Shown in pieces: positions 12,390 through 24,270 of a stretch of DNA of 64,000 bases (position 1 is its first letter; the number at the start of each line of letters is the position of its first letter). Made by a program: the position numbers and the translations under genes. The notes under the pieces are model-generated. The model was not told the DNA's origin, did no database searches, and worked only from the letters and a program-made list of their open reading frames with translations. This DNA comes from Smallanthus sonchifolius. Its lineage: Eukaryota; Streptophyta; Magnoliopsida; Asterales; Asteraceae. The stretch is from contig CM042032.1 of NCBI GenBank assembly GCA_023525975.1, positions 24,372,001 through 24,436,000 of the forward strand, read 5' to 3'.

Positions 12390-12641
12390 CTAGAATGTAA
12401 GAGGCAGTTTTGAGTCAGCCAGCATGGATCTTCTAGATTCAATAAGGGTTCTGTTTCTCCTTTCAGCAACTCTATTTTGTTGAGGAGTTCTTGGAGCACT
12501 GTATTGTCTTTGAATTCCTTGTCCAGTTATAGATCCTTCTTTTGAATCACTCCCAAAGGCAACATATCCTCCATAGAAGTTTCTGAAATTTGATATGATG
12601 GATCTGTTACCGGTCATGTGCATGGAACAACCACTGTCTAC
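12390..12641 (-). pseudogene. Copia protease fused by deletion to integrase
   Basis: VVDSGCSMHMTG (DSG at 12,633-12,638) is the copia protease active site. A stop codon lies two codons before VVDSG. After GSITGQG the sequence jumps directly to YSAPRTPQQNRVAERRNRTL, from the catalytic-glutamate region of integrase. The GAG-pre-integrase zinc domain and the first two acidic residues of the integrase triad are missing. Confidence 0.85.
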
Positions 12642-12691
12642 AACCTAGGTGTTATCCTTGTTACCTAGTTGTCCCTGCACATGAGAGAGAT

Positions 12692-13371
12692 CTAGTTAAA
12701 GGGAGGGACCCAAGAACGTGCAGACTTGGGTGAGTGTGTTTTGAGACCAAAATCATCACTATGCTGGCACTCAATAGATCCAATGATAATACTTTGAGAG
12801 GATGAAGGTGTAGACTTGGCTTTCCATTGTTGAATTAATTTTCCAGACCTTTTTACTCTATCAGCAGCAGATATGGCTTTAGCTGCTGATAGTTCTTTCT
12901 GGATTTTAAGATTTGTTGCTGATGGTTTTGACTGATCAGTAGCAAACTTGGTTGCTGCTGGCTTTGGCTTATCAGCAGCAAACTTGATTGTTGCTGATGG
13001 CTTTGACTGATTAGCAGCAAACTTGGTTGTTGCTGATGAATTAGATTTGTTCTTCATGTTTTTAGGCTTAAATTGATCAGTAGCACTCCTGGTTGCTTCT
13101 GACTGTTCAACCATAATTACTTGCTTCTCCTTCTTTACCTTCCTGTTGAAAGTGGGTTGTTCTTTAGGAGTTCTTCTATAGACCGGCTTCTATCTAGGAA
13201 GGATCTTGATTGTTGTTGCTGATGATTGAGAGAGTTGGTTGAAAGGATTGAATTTACAATTTGCAGCAAAGTGATTTGATTCACCACATATGATACAAGA
13301 TTGTTGAGCTTTTGGGATCTGCTTCCTTGGTGGAGAGAGAGATTTTCTGAAATGAGTTGTTTTTGCTTCAT
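12692..13371 (-). pseudogene. Copia gag-pol linker region
   Basis: Two short frames (12,692-13,114 and 13,135-13,371), one rich in repeated SATKFAADQSKP-like units from a trinucleotide-biased GCAGCA stretch. They lie between gag and protease where copia elements have a low-complexity linker. No domain is recognisable. Confidence 0.55.
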
Positions 13372-13505
13372 AGCTTCTTACCTTCTTGTTCTTGTTTGTT
13401 TTCTCAAAGGCTTGTTGCTTGAGATTCCATTGATGCTGAAGGTAATAAAAGTAGGTGCTTGCAGTATGATTGTATTTGCTACAAGCAAAACATGATTTAG
13501 CAGTT

Positions 13506-13922
13506 TTATCCCTTGAAAGTACACATAGTCCTTTCTTTTGAATAAATCTTTGAAATTCCAGGGATGAGTTTTGTTATGTTAAAAAGTAGCTTCCTCCAAT
13601 GTTTTCTAAACATATGGAGTTCTCTCTCCAGGTGCATGACAGATGTCAAACACCTTTCTTGGTGGTTTGTGGAGGTTGAGGATTGTCCCTTTTCAATAAT
13701 CAGCTTTCTTCCTTCAGGAGGATAGCTGATTTTGATTTGCTTGGTGAGTTGAGTTACTGGTATAGAAGGAATAAAGGGACTTGGACCATTTGTTTGAATT
13801 ACTCTACCAGATTTGGTGGTTTTTAGAATTACTTCATTGGTAGGGAGTAATGGGACTTCACTGGTTTCAGTGGATTCTGAGCAAGTGGACTCAGATTCAG
13901 TTGAGGTATTGCATTCTTGCAC
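13506..13922 (-). pseudogene. Copia gag C-terminal/linker fragment
   Basis: A Ser/Thr/Glu-rich start (TESESTCSESTETSE) is followed by VILKTTKSGRVIQTNGPSPFIPSIPVTQL. It directly follows the long gag frame on the same strand. No catalytic domain is visible. Confidence 0.5.
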
Positions 13923-14068
13923 AACTGTTTCTTCCTTGGAAGGATCAAGGATTTGGTTTGCATGGTCAAGGTTTGTGAGATTGAAGTTAGGTTCATGGAT
14001 GGCTACATAGTCAGCAGGTGGTGGTACAGATTTGTAAGTCTTCTCAGCTTAATACCCAAGACCAACTG

Positions 14069-15622
14069 TCACCTTCTCATGAATTTGAGCATCCAAAAGT
14101 CTTTGCAACCTTTTGGATGCAAATTCATATTTGTCACATGAACCTTTTGTTCTGCCAGCTCATCTCTTGTAGCTTTTAGCTTAACCAATAGATCATCAAT
14201 CTGAGTTTCAAGATTTGTTTGTTCATGTTTTAATGATGAAATTTCTTTCTTTAGACAGTTAATCTTTTCTTTGTAACTGTTTTCAACCTTTTTGAATTCA
14301 TATTTCATTTGATGAAACTTTTCATTTTGATCTATAAGATTTTGGTTATGCTTTCTATATCCTAGAACCTTATCAATGCAAGCTTGAGAACACAGGTGTT
14401 CATATACCTGAGGTGGTATCTCCTTGGTGTCTGCCATGAGAGCTTGGTTGTTAGCTGTTGGTTCTTCATATTGAAAACTCCAGTCAAAATCAGTTGTTCC
14501 CACTTGTTGAGTTACATAAGCTGCAGTTTGAGCAGGAGGAGTGTTTTGACCTGCATGACTTTTATGTGTCTGTCTTGGCTGTGCAGCAGCTGGGTTTGCC
14601 TTTGATGCTTTACATTCTCTGGCAAAATGGCCAAGTTGATTATAGTTGTAACATCTTAGCTTGCTCTTCTCCAACCCAACTCTAGTGTTAGAGTTGTTGC
14701 TTGGAATAGGTCTTCCAGTTCTAGAGTAGAACCTTTTAGCTCTAAGAGATAACATAGCATAAGAGTGTTGTATGTCCATTTCTTCTAGGTCATCTGGATG
14801 AAAATACTCCAGATCTTCTTTGATAAATGACATATTGCTTGGGTTTTCAGAGACAAATACAACAGAGTTATTTTGAGGTGGGGCTTCAAGGAGAAAAGGT
14901 GAGTTGCTAGTTTTTGAGTTAGGAGTTTGCGGATGGGTAACAATGGGAGGATAGTAGTTGCTTGAACTTGGAACTGAGTAGCCAGAGTGTAGTGCAGAGG
15001 AAGTGGTTGATAATGAGGATGAGGATGAATGACCTGAGCTTCTTTCTCTAGCTTGAATCATTTCCAGCTCATATGTCTTCAACATACCAAACAGCTCAGT
15101 CATTTGGAGAGTCTTCAGATTTTCAGTTCTTCTGATTGACACTGTGTAGAGTGTCCAGCAACTTGGAAGAGATCTAATAAACTTTTTGAGAATGTCTTCA
15201 TTCTCCAGCTTGACTTTAGAGCAATGTAGCTCTCCCACAAGATAGGTGTACCTGTTGTATAGAGTAGTAAGAGACTCACCATCCTTGTAGACAAAGTTTT
15301 CATATTGTTGCTTTAGAATGTCTATTCTATTTTCTTTCACTTCTTCAGAACCAGCAAACATCTTTTCAAGAGCTTCCCATAGCTCTTTGGCAGTTTTGTA
15401 TTCTCTGAAGTTATGAAAAACTTCATTTGGCAAGCACGTCTGTATAGCTCCCAGAACTTTAAAATCTACCTCCATCTTCTTAATGTCTTCTTCAGAATAT
15501 TTGGAGGCTTCTTTAGGAACAGATGGACCTCCAGAGTTAGCAGAAGCCACCATAGGCACATACGGACCATCAATTATGGATCTCCACATTACATATTCTT
15601 GGTAGCAGAAGAAACTTTCCAT
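14069..15622 (-). CDS. Copia gag polyprotein, 517 residues
   Basis: This is the longest open frame in the copia element. It opens MESFFCYQEYVMW and contains a UBN2/Ty1-gag-type region (KTAKELWEALEKMF, LTTLYNRYTYLVGELH, LPSCWTLYTVSIR), a Ser-rich spacer, a zinc knuckle and a coiled-coil tail (KIDQNEKFHQMKYEFKK type heptads). The knuckle reads CYNYNQLGHFAREC: the second zinc cysteine has become tyrosine. The start is 181 bp inside the PBS, as expected for a first gene. Gag would coat element RNA in cytoplasmic particles; here it is intact in frame but probably binds RNA poorly. Confidence 0.85.
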   Translation of the reverse strand: MESFFCYQEYVMWRSIIDGPYVPMVASANSGGPSVPKEASKYSEEDIKKMEVDFKVLGAIQTCLPNEVFHNFREYKTAKELWEALEKMFAGSEEVKENRIDILKQQYENFVYKDGESLTTLYNRYTYLVGELHCSKVKLENEDILKKFIRSLPSCWTLYTVSIRRTENLKTLQMTELFGMLKTYELEMIQARERSSGHSSSSSLSTTSSALHSGYSVPSSSNYYPPIVTHPQTPNSKTSNSPFLLEAPPQNNSVVFVSENPSNMSFIKEDLEYFHPDDLEEMDIQHSYAMLSLRAKRFYSRTGRPIPSNNSNTRVGLEKSKLRCYNYNQLGHFARECKASKANPAAAQPRQTHKSHAGQNTPPAQTAAYVTQQVGTTDFDWSFQYEEPTANNQALMADTKEIPPQVYEHLCSQACIDKVLGYRKHNQNLIDQNEKFHQMKYEFKKVENSYKEKINCLKKEISSLKHEQTNLETQIDDLLVKLKATRDELAEQKVHVTNMNLHPKGCKDFWMLKFMRR

Positions 15623-15802
15623 TCTATTCTTTCACATGTCATAATCTTCTCCAGACACCAGTCTTGGTGGTCTGTGAAGGCTTCCAACATCATTAAATCC
15701 AGTATTCTATGCCATACTTTAGATATATGGTTTAGCAGCAAAGAGATAACAGAACCAGATAGTGATTAAACAAGTGTTAGTTTCTCTAATCTGAGAGCCA
15801 AA

Positions 15803-15814
15803 GCTCTGATACCA
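15803..15814 (-). promoter_or_regulatory. Copia primer-binding site (initiator Met-tRNA)
   Basis: On the minus strand this reads TGGTATCAGAGC, complementary to the 3' end of plant initiator methionine tRNA, two bases inside the 5' LTR. This fixes the orientation. Confidence 0.93.
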
Positions 15815-15816
15815 CT

Positions 15817-16516
15817 TGTAGGATCGGTGTTTTACAAGATGGTTCTATTTAGTTGAGATTGGCGGAAACAATCACAACTATGCAATGTAAACAAGAAATA
15901 GTGATAATACTAATAAATGCAAAGTGTATTAATCTTCAATGTTTACAAGTTACAGAGAAAACTCTAAGGAAACACACTTGTACAATGAAAAGATACAATA
16001 CATATAAAGGAACTTAGAATCAAGACAGACCCTTGATTCTAAGGATCAGATCAAACATAAGCCGTTGATATTTAACAGTTACAAGTTACACTACAATTGG
16101 TATACAACTAAAAGACAAACTGCAGCAAACAGTATGAATCAGGTCAAAAGTCATCTTAGGAATCTTTGCAGGAGAGTTCAGAAGTAGTAGCTTTATCTTT
16201 AATCATCTGCACCAATAACATTCCTTCTGCTGATAGATGTGTCAGGGTTACAGCAAAAGGAGTAAGTAGCAAAGTCAAAGTTGCTGATGATTTACCAAAC
16301 AGCAGCATCAATGTTTGATACTGATGAGAAGCCTATCAGCAGCAACTTTGGACTTCAGCAGATAAAGCTATCCGCAGCATAGTTGTTCATCAGCAGTAGA
16401 ACTTAACTATCTGCAGCATATGCCTTATCTGCAGCAACTTTGTAAGTCAGCGGAATTGTTGAGTCTGCAGCATATGTACTTAGAAAATTTTGTAGCCATA
16501 AGTCTTTATCTCTACA
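15817..16516 (-). mobile_element. Copia 5' LTR (right copy), 700 bp
   Basis: Bounded by TGTAGGATCGG and TCTCTACA, next to target duplication CTAAG at 16,517-16,521. Rich in GCAGCA and CAGCAT steps. Confidence 0.92.
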
Positions 16517-16521
16517 CTAAG

Positions 16522-17846
16522 TTTATAAATTTTGACAATATTTTTATAAAATACCTTTTTAAAGAATTGCATAAATCAAGTTTATAAATCATTTTCTATT
16601 CTAAACCTTATTTCAAACAAATCTATTTTTACTAAATATATATTAATACGTATATATTTCCTTGGTTCCTTTATAAGAAACACATTATTTTAATTATAAA
16701 TAAATAAAAAGAATTTATTTATCCATTTGTTTTAAAAATCCATTTAGGGTTTAAAATATATTTTCCTAAATATATATAAACTAATATATATTTACACCAC
16801 CTTTTTAAGGTACATTATTATAACCGTAATTAAATAAATAAAGAGAATTTATTTATTTAAATTATTCAAATTAAACCCTAAGTCAATTATCATTTTTATT
16901 AAATTCAAATATAGTTCAAATTTACGTTTTTATATAAAACTCTTATTCAAGTACAACCACCAACATACATACATTCTCTACATGAAATAACATAAACACT
17001 TTTTATAGAAATCCTTACACACAAATTTCCGTTAAACCTTAGACTTTGTGTATGTTATTAATTCAAATTCATATATTTCACTCTAGGTTAACTTGTGATT
17101 TGAAAATACCTTATGCTACATATTGCTCGTGTTATCTACACAATTAATACAAGTGAGTTTTACATAGCCCCTTTTTACGTTTTTGCTCATTTTGGGGTGA
17201 AGCATGATTACTCTTAGAAAACTCTTTGCATTTACATATATACAATTATACATTATGATTCTATGTGTTATTTGTGCTTTATGTCTGGATGCTATTAGTT
17301 AAGACTACGTATACATGACACACTGGTGCAATTATTAACTCTGTACAAGCCAACGGTAACATTGATAAATCTATTATGTCTAACAAACCCAACCAGGTAG
17401 GGTGATTGTTATCGACAATACATTACGGTAACCTGCGTGTTATGCCTCAGTCACAAGGTTTGATTGCTCACTTAGTTTAACTATAGATTCTCCATAAATG
17501 CCTTATATACCATGTATCATATGAATTGTATAAAACATTTGAACTTTTTTTATGGTGTCAAAACCTATGTATGCTCACCAACTATTTTAGTTGACCTCGT
17601 TTTTATCATGTTTCAGGTACGAATATTTGAGTTATGATCAAGTTGCTTCACTTAAGTTTGAGGACCTAGTATTTGAATTTAATGAATTTGTATATGTATT
17701 ATCAACTCTTGTAATGTTGGATTTGACTATTTGAATTATGAAATGAATTTGGTCGTTTAATATACTTCAACTTTAGTAAACCATGTGCTTATAAACAGTC
17801 TCCATGTCCCACTCCAACATGTTCCGTCGTTGGTTAGGGTGTGACA
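16522..17846 (+). mobile_element. E3 left LTR, second piece
   Basis: Matches 24,730-26,069 of the right LTR closely, ending in GGTTAGGGTGTGACA. It is AT-rich with several AAATATATATTAATA runs. The PBS follows three bases later. Confidence 0.93.
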
Positions 17847-17849
17847 TAT

Positions 17850-17861
17850 TGGTATCAGAGC
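17850..17861 (+). promoter_or_regulatory. E3 primer-binding site (initiator Met-tRNA)
   Basis: TGGTATCAGAGC three bases after the LTR end, complementary to initiator methionine tRNA. The stretch from here to 18,529 is an untranslated leader with no recognisable gene. Confidence 0.93.
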
Positions 17862-18529
17862 CTTGGTTATAGGGAACTAGGTTATTAGACACCTTTTACC
17901 CAGACTATAACCTTAGGACACCCATATATGCCATGCTCTATGATTATATGATATTTACTACATGATATGTATTACATGCCTACTACCTTATGTGTTAATT
18001 TGTTTGATGCCCTATTTGTTAGACTTCATGGCTTACTAGGTTCCATCCAAATAATAAATTAAACAATAATACCCATACCCTTATCCTATGCCTCAATCCT
18101 TCTTACCTTCTTCTATTTCATCATCATAGCATGTGGAACGTCATACCCATAGACACAAGTCTATTAAATTTTACTTTTACACCTCGTTAAGGTTTTAAAC
18201 TTTGTTAATTAGTAGGGTACACGTGCAATCTGGAAGGGTGACACCTATATTCTGTGTTTTCTGTCTAGGAAAGCATTTCATATAAATCTTAATCAACCGA
18301 GGGATCCGTATGCTTTCCTGGGAATTTCCGAGATGGGTGTTTACTTATAGGCTAAAGCATGTCTTCTCGAAAGTTATATAAGTTTAATTAACCTTAATAT
18401 GTCATAGCATTCAAGTGGGTATGTTACTATTTGAGTGTAATTCAAAATATGATTATTTATTCTCATATTTTAATCTAATAAATTCTTATAAGTTCTTACC
18501 TCTCTCCTTGTGTTGTTTAAATCTATAGC

Positions 18530-19736
18530 ATGCATCCCTGTCGTGCCAACGAAACCAACACCAAAAACAACGATCTTGCTTCCCTCCTTACCCAACTGGT
18601 GAACCAACTCACGCAGGCCAACAACAACAATAGTGGTAATGCTACTGGTGGTGGTGGTGGTGCTAACCCGCCCCAATGCGCTTTCAAGCACTTTAACTCG
18701 TGCAACCCCATCAAGTTCTATGGAACCAAAGGAGCTACGGGTCTCCTTCAATGGTTTGAAGGCATTGAAAATACCTTCCTCAACAGTGATTGCCCTGACA
18801 GTCTCCGGGTTCGCTATGCCACTAGCGTCTTTCAAAAACGGGCGCTCACCTGGTGGAATGGTGAGAAAAGGACTCGGGGTGTGGATGTGGCAATGTCCTT
18901 GCCATGGGATGAAGTTAAGAGGCTCATGACCGAGGAGTTATGTCCTCGTAATGAAATGAAGAAGCTAGAGGCTGAGTTTTGGGATCTTACCCAAGACAGT
19001 GGTGAGAACTTGGTCTACACAACTCGTTTCCATGAGTTGAGTCTTCTTGTGCATCACATGGTCACACCACTGACTCGGTGCATTGAGAAATACATCGGTG
19101 GTATAACCATGAAGATCCAGGACACTGTTCTCGGAAGAAATCCTGATACCCTTGAAGACGCTATCCGTCTAGCTGCCACATTAACTGATAATCATGTGAA
19201 GGCGGGCACGTTGACAAGGAAAGGTGCCAAGAAAGTCTCTGACACATCAACATCTTTTGAGTCTTCTAAAGAAATCAGGCCCGAACCTTATCACAACAAC
19301 AAGAAGCGAAAGGCTAAAAGCTTTGTTGTGGTCACCCCGGCTGCCCCAATCAACAAGGTTGCACCTATAGCTCAGAATCTGGTCAAGAAGCAATATGTGG
19401 GCAACAACCCTTTGTGCAGTACGTGCAATTACCATCATTTCCTGAACATACCATGACGTCTATGTGCTAGTTGTGGAAGGTATGGCCATGTAGCCAAAAT
19501 TTGCTGATCTAGGCAACCTGTTAATCAAATCAACCTGGGAAACAGAGCCAATCAACAAGTGGGAAATCAAGCGGTTCCGGTTTTTACTAATGGGCATGCT
19601 TGCTTTGAATGTGGTAACCCAAACCACTTCCGAAACCAATGCCCAAAACTTGTCAATGCTAACTAAGGTGGAGCTCATGGGCGTACTTTCAACATTAACG
19701 CCAATGAAGCTCAGGCCAACAATGATGTGGTCAACG
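18530..19736 (+). pseudogene. E3 gag
   Basis: Opens MHPCRANETN, then a Gly-rich run, KFYGTKGATGLLQWFEGIENTF and ALTWWNGEKRTRG, which is the retrotransposon gag/capsid core of gypsy elements. The first open part ends at 19,456 in what should be the first zinc knuckle (CSTCNYHH...), with stops there and after the next knuckle half (CASCGRYGHVAKIC). A further knuckle, CFECGNPNHFRNQC, is readable at about 19,596-19,640. The usual product coats element RNA. Stop codons between knuckles make it a pseudogene. Confidence 0.88.
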
Positions 19737-20130
19737 GTACGTTCCTCGTTAATAGTCGATATGCTTCCATACTTTTTGATACTGGTGCCGATTGAGTTTT
19801 GTGTCACTTGAATTTGAGCCCTCACTTGCTAAAACACGAACTAAATTAGAGAAAACATTTACCGTTGAGGTAGTGGATGGAAATCCCATCATCATTGACT
19901 CCGTCATCCGTGACTATTCCATTGAACTTAATGAACACTCTTTTCCCTCCAACCTCATCCCTATGCAATTGGGAAGCTTTGACATCATCATAGGAATAGA
20001 TTGGTTATCCAGTCATCATGCCAAAGTCGCTTGTTTTGAGAAGTTCATCTGAATCCCTCTCCCATCGGGCGATACATTAAAAGTCTTTGGTGAAAATCCA
20101 TGTGGTGGACTTAAACTCATGTCGTGCAAT
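19737..20130 (+). pseudogene. E3 aspartic protease
   Basis: The active site ILFDTGAD is encoded near 19,766-19,790 and is followed at once by a stop. The conserved downstream part, IPMQLGSFDIIIGIDWLSSH (19,960-20,020), is readable one frame away. The family would cleave the gag-pol polyprotein. Confidence 0.82.
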
Positions 20131-21530
20131 AGGGCCCGAAAATACTTACAAAAGAAGTATGTGGCCTTCTTAGCCCATGTTTTTCAAAAAAATGACAAAG
20201 AGAGAAGTATTCAAGACATCCACATTATCCGGGATTTTCCTGAAGTGTTTCCTAAAGATCTATCCGGTCTTCCACCCATTCAACAAGTAGAGTTTCATAT
20301 CGATCTTGTACCCGGAGCTAATCCTATAGCCAAAGCTCCATACCGACTCGCACCTTCTGAAATGCAAGAGCTTGCAAGTCAGCTTTAAGAACTTTCTGAT
20401 AAAGGTTTCATCCATCCCAGTCATTCACCATGGGGTGCACCTGTCCTATTCGTAAAGAAGAAAGATGGCTCATTCCATATGTGTATTGACTACCGTGAGC
20501 TCAAAAAGCTTACCATCAAGAATCATTATATGTTTCCTAGGATTGATGATCTCTTTGATCAACTCCAAGGTTCAACCTACTTCTCATAGATTGATCTTCG
20601 ATCTGGTTATCATCAACTACGTGTGCACGAGGAGGATATTCCAAAGACTTCCTTCCGTACAAGATACAGCCACTACGAATTTATGGTTATGCCTTTTGGG
20701 TTGACCAATGCACCCGCGGTTTTCATGGACCTCATGAACTGTGTATGCAAGCCTTACCTAGACAAATTCATGATCGTTTTCATTGATGACATCCAGATCT
20801 ACTCCAAGACTAAAACAGATCATGGGCAACACCTAAGGTTGGTTTTAGACCTTTTGAGGAAAGAAAAATTGTATGCCAAGTTCTCCAAGTATGAATTTTG
20901 ACTAAAGGAAGTTCAATTCTTGGGTCATATTGTCAACGAAAGGGGAATTCATGTTGATCCTGCTAAGATTGAAACTGTTAAGAATTGGAGTGCCCCTAAG
21001 ACCCCTACCGAAGTTCGTTCATTTCTTTGTCTAGCGGGTTATTACCTTCGGTTCATCTCAAACTTCTCCAAGATTGTTGTCCCTCTCACCGCCTTGACCC
21101 ACAAGGGTAAACCTTATGAGTAGGGACCGAAGCAAGAGGAAGCCTTTCAAATCCTCAAGCATAAGTTGTGCAATGCTCCTATTCTCACTCTTCCTGGTGG
21201 CAATGATGATCTTGTTGTCTATTGTGATGCATCAAACCAAGGTCTCGGTTGTGTTCTCATGCAATGAGGCAAAGTGATCGCTTATGCATCAAGACAACTT
21301 AAGATTCATGAGAAGAACTATATGACGCACGATCATGGGTTGGGTGCGGTCATCTTCGCATTGAAGATTTGGAGACATTACCTCTATGGCACAAAATGTG
21401 TGGTGTTCACCAACCACAAAAGTCTCCAACACATCTTCAATCAGAAAGAACTCAACATACGACTGTGAGATTTGTTACCATCCCGGCAAAGAGAATGTCG
21501 TGGCCGATGCTTTGAGTAGAAAAGATCATG
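20131..21530 (+). pseudogene. E3 reverse transcriptase and RNase H
   Basis: The RT motifs run in order: PYRLAPSEMQEL, SPWGAPVLFVKKKDGSF, IDYRELKKLTIKNHY, FPRIDDLFDQLQG, IDLRSGYHQLRV, TRYSHYEFMVMPFGLTNAP and the catalytic FIDD at 20,779-20,790. RNase H follows (VYCDASNQGLGCVLMQ, YASRQLKIHEKNY, LKIWRHYLYG). In-frame stops occur at about 20,386, 20,587, 20,899, 21,121 and 21,265. Near 21,465 a short deletion removes the segment between LNIR and YDCEI and shifts the frame. Confidence 0.9.
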
Positions 21531-23005
21531 TCATGCTTCATTGTGTCAGAATTCAATCTAACATTCAACATCGTATTCTGGAAGCTCAACATGTCTTGGT
21601 CACCGAGGGAAACATGTACGACGAGATGTCATGTGGAGTTGAACTCCAATTGGAAACCAAACCCAATAGCTTACTCTATTACTTGAATCGTATTTGGATT
21701 CCTGATCGTGATGATCTCCATACTTTTCTTATGAACGAGGCACACAAGACTCGTTATTCTATACATCCCAGCGCGGATAAAATGTATAAAGATCTTCATC
21801 AACAATATTGGTGGCTCGGTATGAAGAAAGACATTGCACTCTATGTTGCAAAATGTCTAACTTGCTCCAAAGCCGAACACCAACATCCTTCTGGTTTTCT
21901 TGAACAACCGGAGATTCTAGTGTGGAAATGATAGAATCTAGCCACGGATTTCATTACCAAACTCCCTCGCACTTCTAGTGGTTATGATACCATTTGGGTG
22001 ATCATTGATCGTCTCTCTAAATCTGCTCACTTCTTGCCCATCCGTGAAGACTATCAGGTTGAGAAATTGTCCTGAATCTACATTGAAGAAATTGTGAGTC
22101 GTCACGGTGTTCCATTAAACATAATCTCCGATAGAGATGCTCGTTTCACCTCCCGCTTTTGGCAATCTCTCCAAACTGCTCTTGGTACACAATTGGATTT
22201 GAGCACGGCTTACCAACCCCAAACTGATGGTCAAACCGAACGAACAATCCAAACCCTCGAGGATATGCTTAGAGCTTGTGTCATTGATTTTGGTGGCAAT
22301 TGGGATTCACATTTATCCCTCATTGAGTTCTCGTACAACAATAGCTACCACACAAGCATCAACATGGCTCAGTTTGAAGCTCTCTATGGTCGAAAGTGAC
22401 GTTCTCCTATCTGTTGGAATGAGATTGGTGAAGCACAAATCACCGGTCCCAAGTTAGTCCAAGAAACATCCGACAAGATCATTCAAATCCGTGACAACAT
22501 TCGGATTGCAAGAAGTCGGCAAAAGAGCTATGCCGACAAGCGACGAAAACCCTGGGAATTCCAAGTCGGTGATCTTGTACTTCTAAAGGTGTCTCCTTGG
22601 AAGGGTGTGATCCGCTTTGGGAAGAAAGGAAAGTTAGCGCCTCGCTATGTGGGCCCATTCAAGATCCTTGAAAGGATTGGGAAAGTGGCCTACAAACTCG
22701 AATTACCTCCAACACTTGGCAACGTGCATCCTACCTTTCATGTATCTAACCTTAAGAAATGTCTTGCTGATGATAATCTCCATATACCTCTTGATGATGT
22801 GCGCATTGATGACACGATGCACTTTTTTTAGAAACATGTGGAGATTATGGATCGTGAAGTAAAGCAAATCAAGCGAAGTCGTATTCCTATTGTCAAAGTT
22901 CGTTGGTAATCTAAGTGTGGTCCTGAGTTCACTTGGGAACGTGAGGATCAAACGAAGCTCAAGTATCCACACGTTTTTGCTGATTCAGTAGCCTCAACTA
23001 GTTGA
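21531..23005 (+). pseudogene. E3 integrase with chromodomain-like tail
   Basis: Zinc-binding part (HKTRYSIHPSADKMY...CLTCSKAEH), catalytic core (TDFITKLPRTSSGYDTIWVI, SDRDARFTSRFW, TDGQTERTIQTLEDML), then the C-terminal GKLAPRYVGPFKILERIGKV. The tail, with IMDREVKQIKRSRIPIVKVRW and a GPEFTWERED end, resembles the chromodomain-like end of plant chromoviruses. Stops interrupt it near 21,930, 22,075, 22,398, 22,830 and 22,906. The triad residues D, D and E appear present. Confidence 0.9.
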
Positions 23006-23039
23006 ATTTCGAAAAAAAAAATTCGGGACGAAATTCCCT

Positions 23040-23053
23040 CAACATGGGGATAC
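23040..23053 (+). promoter_or_regulatory. E3 polypurine tract
   Basis: AACATGGGGATAC directly precedes the right LTR start TGTAACATTT, the position used to prime plus-strand DNA synthesis. Confidence 0.7.
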
Positions 23054-23260
23054 TGTAACATTTCTGGTTTTTTTGTATTTGTTTTAAAACAATAAACAAC
23101 ATTTTAATTTCCAATTCTAGTGCAAAACTTGTATTATCTGTGCAAACATTATAGTTTAAGACTTCACTAAATACAACCCTTAATTTTTTTTCCACATTTA
23201 TACACATATACATCTTAAATCAAATTAATCCAAAAGGATTTTATATTTTATAATTTATTC

Positions 23261-23286
23261 TATATATATATATATATATATATATA
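23261..23286. repeat. (TA)13 microsatellite
   Basis: A perfect run of 13 TA steps within the E3 right LTR. The region around it is AT-rich. Confidence 0.95.
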
Positions 23287-24270
23287 CACTGCCATATGAA
23301 ATATATGTAAATAAAAATTTATTTTATAAATTATTTACACTAGAACATTTCAAAACTTGTTTATTTATAAAATTTATATAGTTTTTAAACAAAAATCAAT
23401 TTATATATATGTATATATAAATATTTACATTTTAAATAAACTAGTTTGGACCCCCTATCCATTTTGACTCCCATCTTGAACCCTCACCCTAGGAATTGAA
23501 GATTTTCATCTTAATTTTGACCCCATTCACAACCCATGACCTATTTTGACTTTTAAAAGTCAAACAGGACCAAATTGTGCAAATTAAACATCCAAAATCA
23601 GCCAACCCGATTGTTATGGACCTTCCATGTGTGGGAAATCGTTGATCGATCATATCCATACCAAATTGACATACCAATTTAACTTAATGCGCGGCTTAAT
23701 TCGAATTTCAAACAGTTTGACCTCCCAAAGTCAAAACGAGCCGAATTCAATCTCCAGTCACGAAATTGAACACGGTTAAAGCCCGTAAATCACGCCTTGA
23801 TGGTCTCGCATGAATCCAGACCTTAAATGTGACCCAATACATCAGCTAATCGATTGAAATCGTGCGCACCTTGTACCGACAGTTGTCATCTTCAAGGATC
23901 GAATCAATTCAGGCGATTTCGATGAAATTGAGTAATAAAAATCATTCTCCCACCTTCGCATAACTCATTTCAAACTCTCTAAACCTGCAATCGATTTGCA
24001 TTACGACTCTGGTCATCGATCGAGCACCAAGAACATCGATTCTTTCTCGCAAGCTGTCGGCCCTCAATACTCAACCATTAAAGGTATGAATCATGTCATT
24101 AGTTTCGTTTTGACTTGGGGTTCAAAAGCCCTCTGTCAATTTCACATGACACAGGGCATCAAACCCAATTTCCCCTAGAATCGGAGCTTGTTCATACGGC
24201 TTTGATTTGGGATTTGAATTCAATTATTTTTAGTGTTTTTAGTTAAATGGAATCCCTATACAACCAGCGA

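Larger units (their letters stand above)
9747..16516 (-). mobile_element. Ty1/copia retrotransposon, minus strand
   Basis: Target duplication CTAAG flanks it (9,742-9,746 and 16,517-16,521). The right copy of its LTR (15,817-16,516) is the 5' LTR, followed by an initiator-methionine-tRNA PBS. Gene order on the minus strand is gag, protease, integrase, RT, partial RNase H, as in copia. The YVDDIIFGS motif and DSGCSMHMTG protease signature are typical of plant copia, perhaps the SIRE-like branch. It lacks most of the integrase core and of RNase H, and its 3' LTR has an aberrant start. Confidence 0.92.

Noticed and set aside
18470..18835. Minus-strand frames opposite the E3 gag start
   Set aside because: Shadow of gag; the plus-strand reading has clear capsid motifs.
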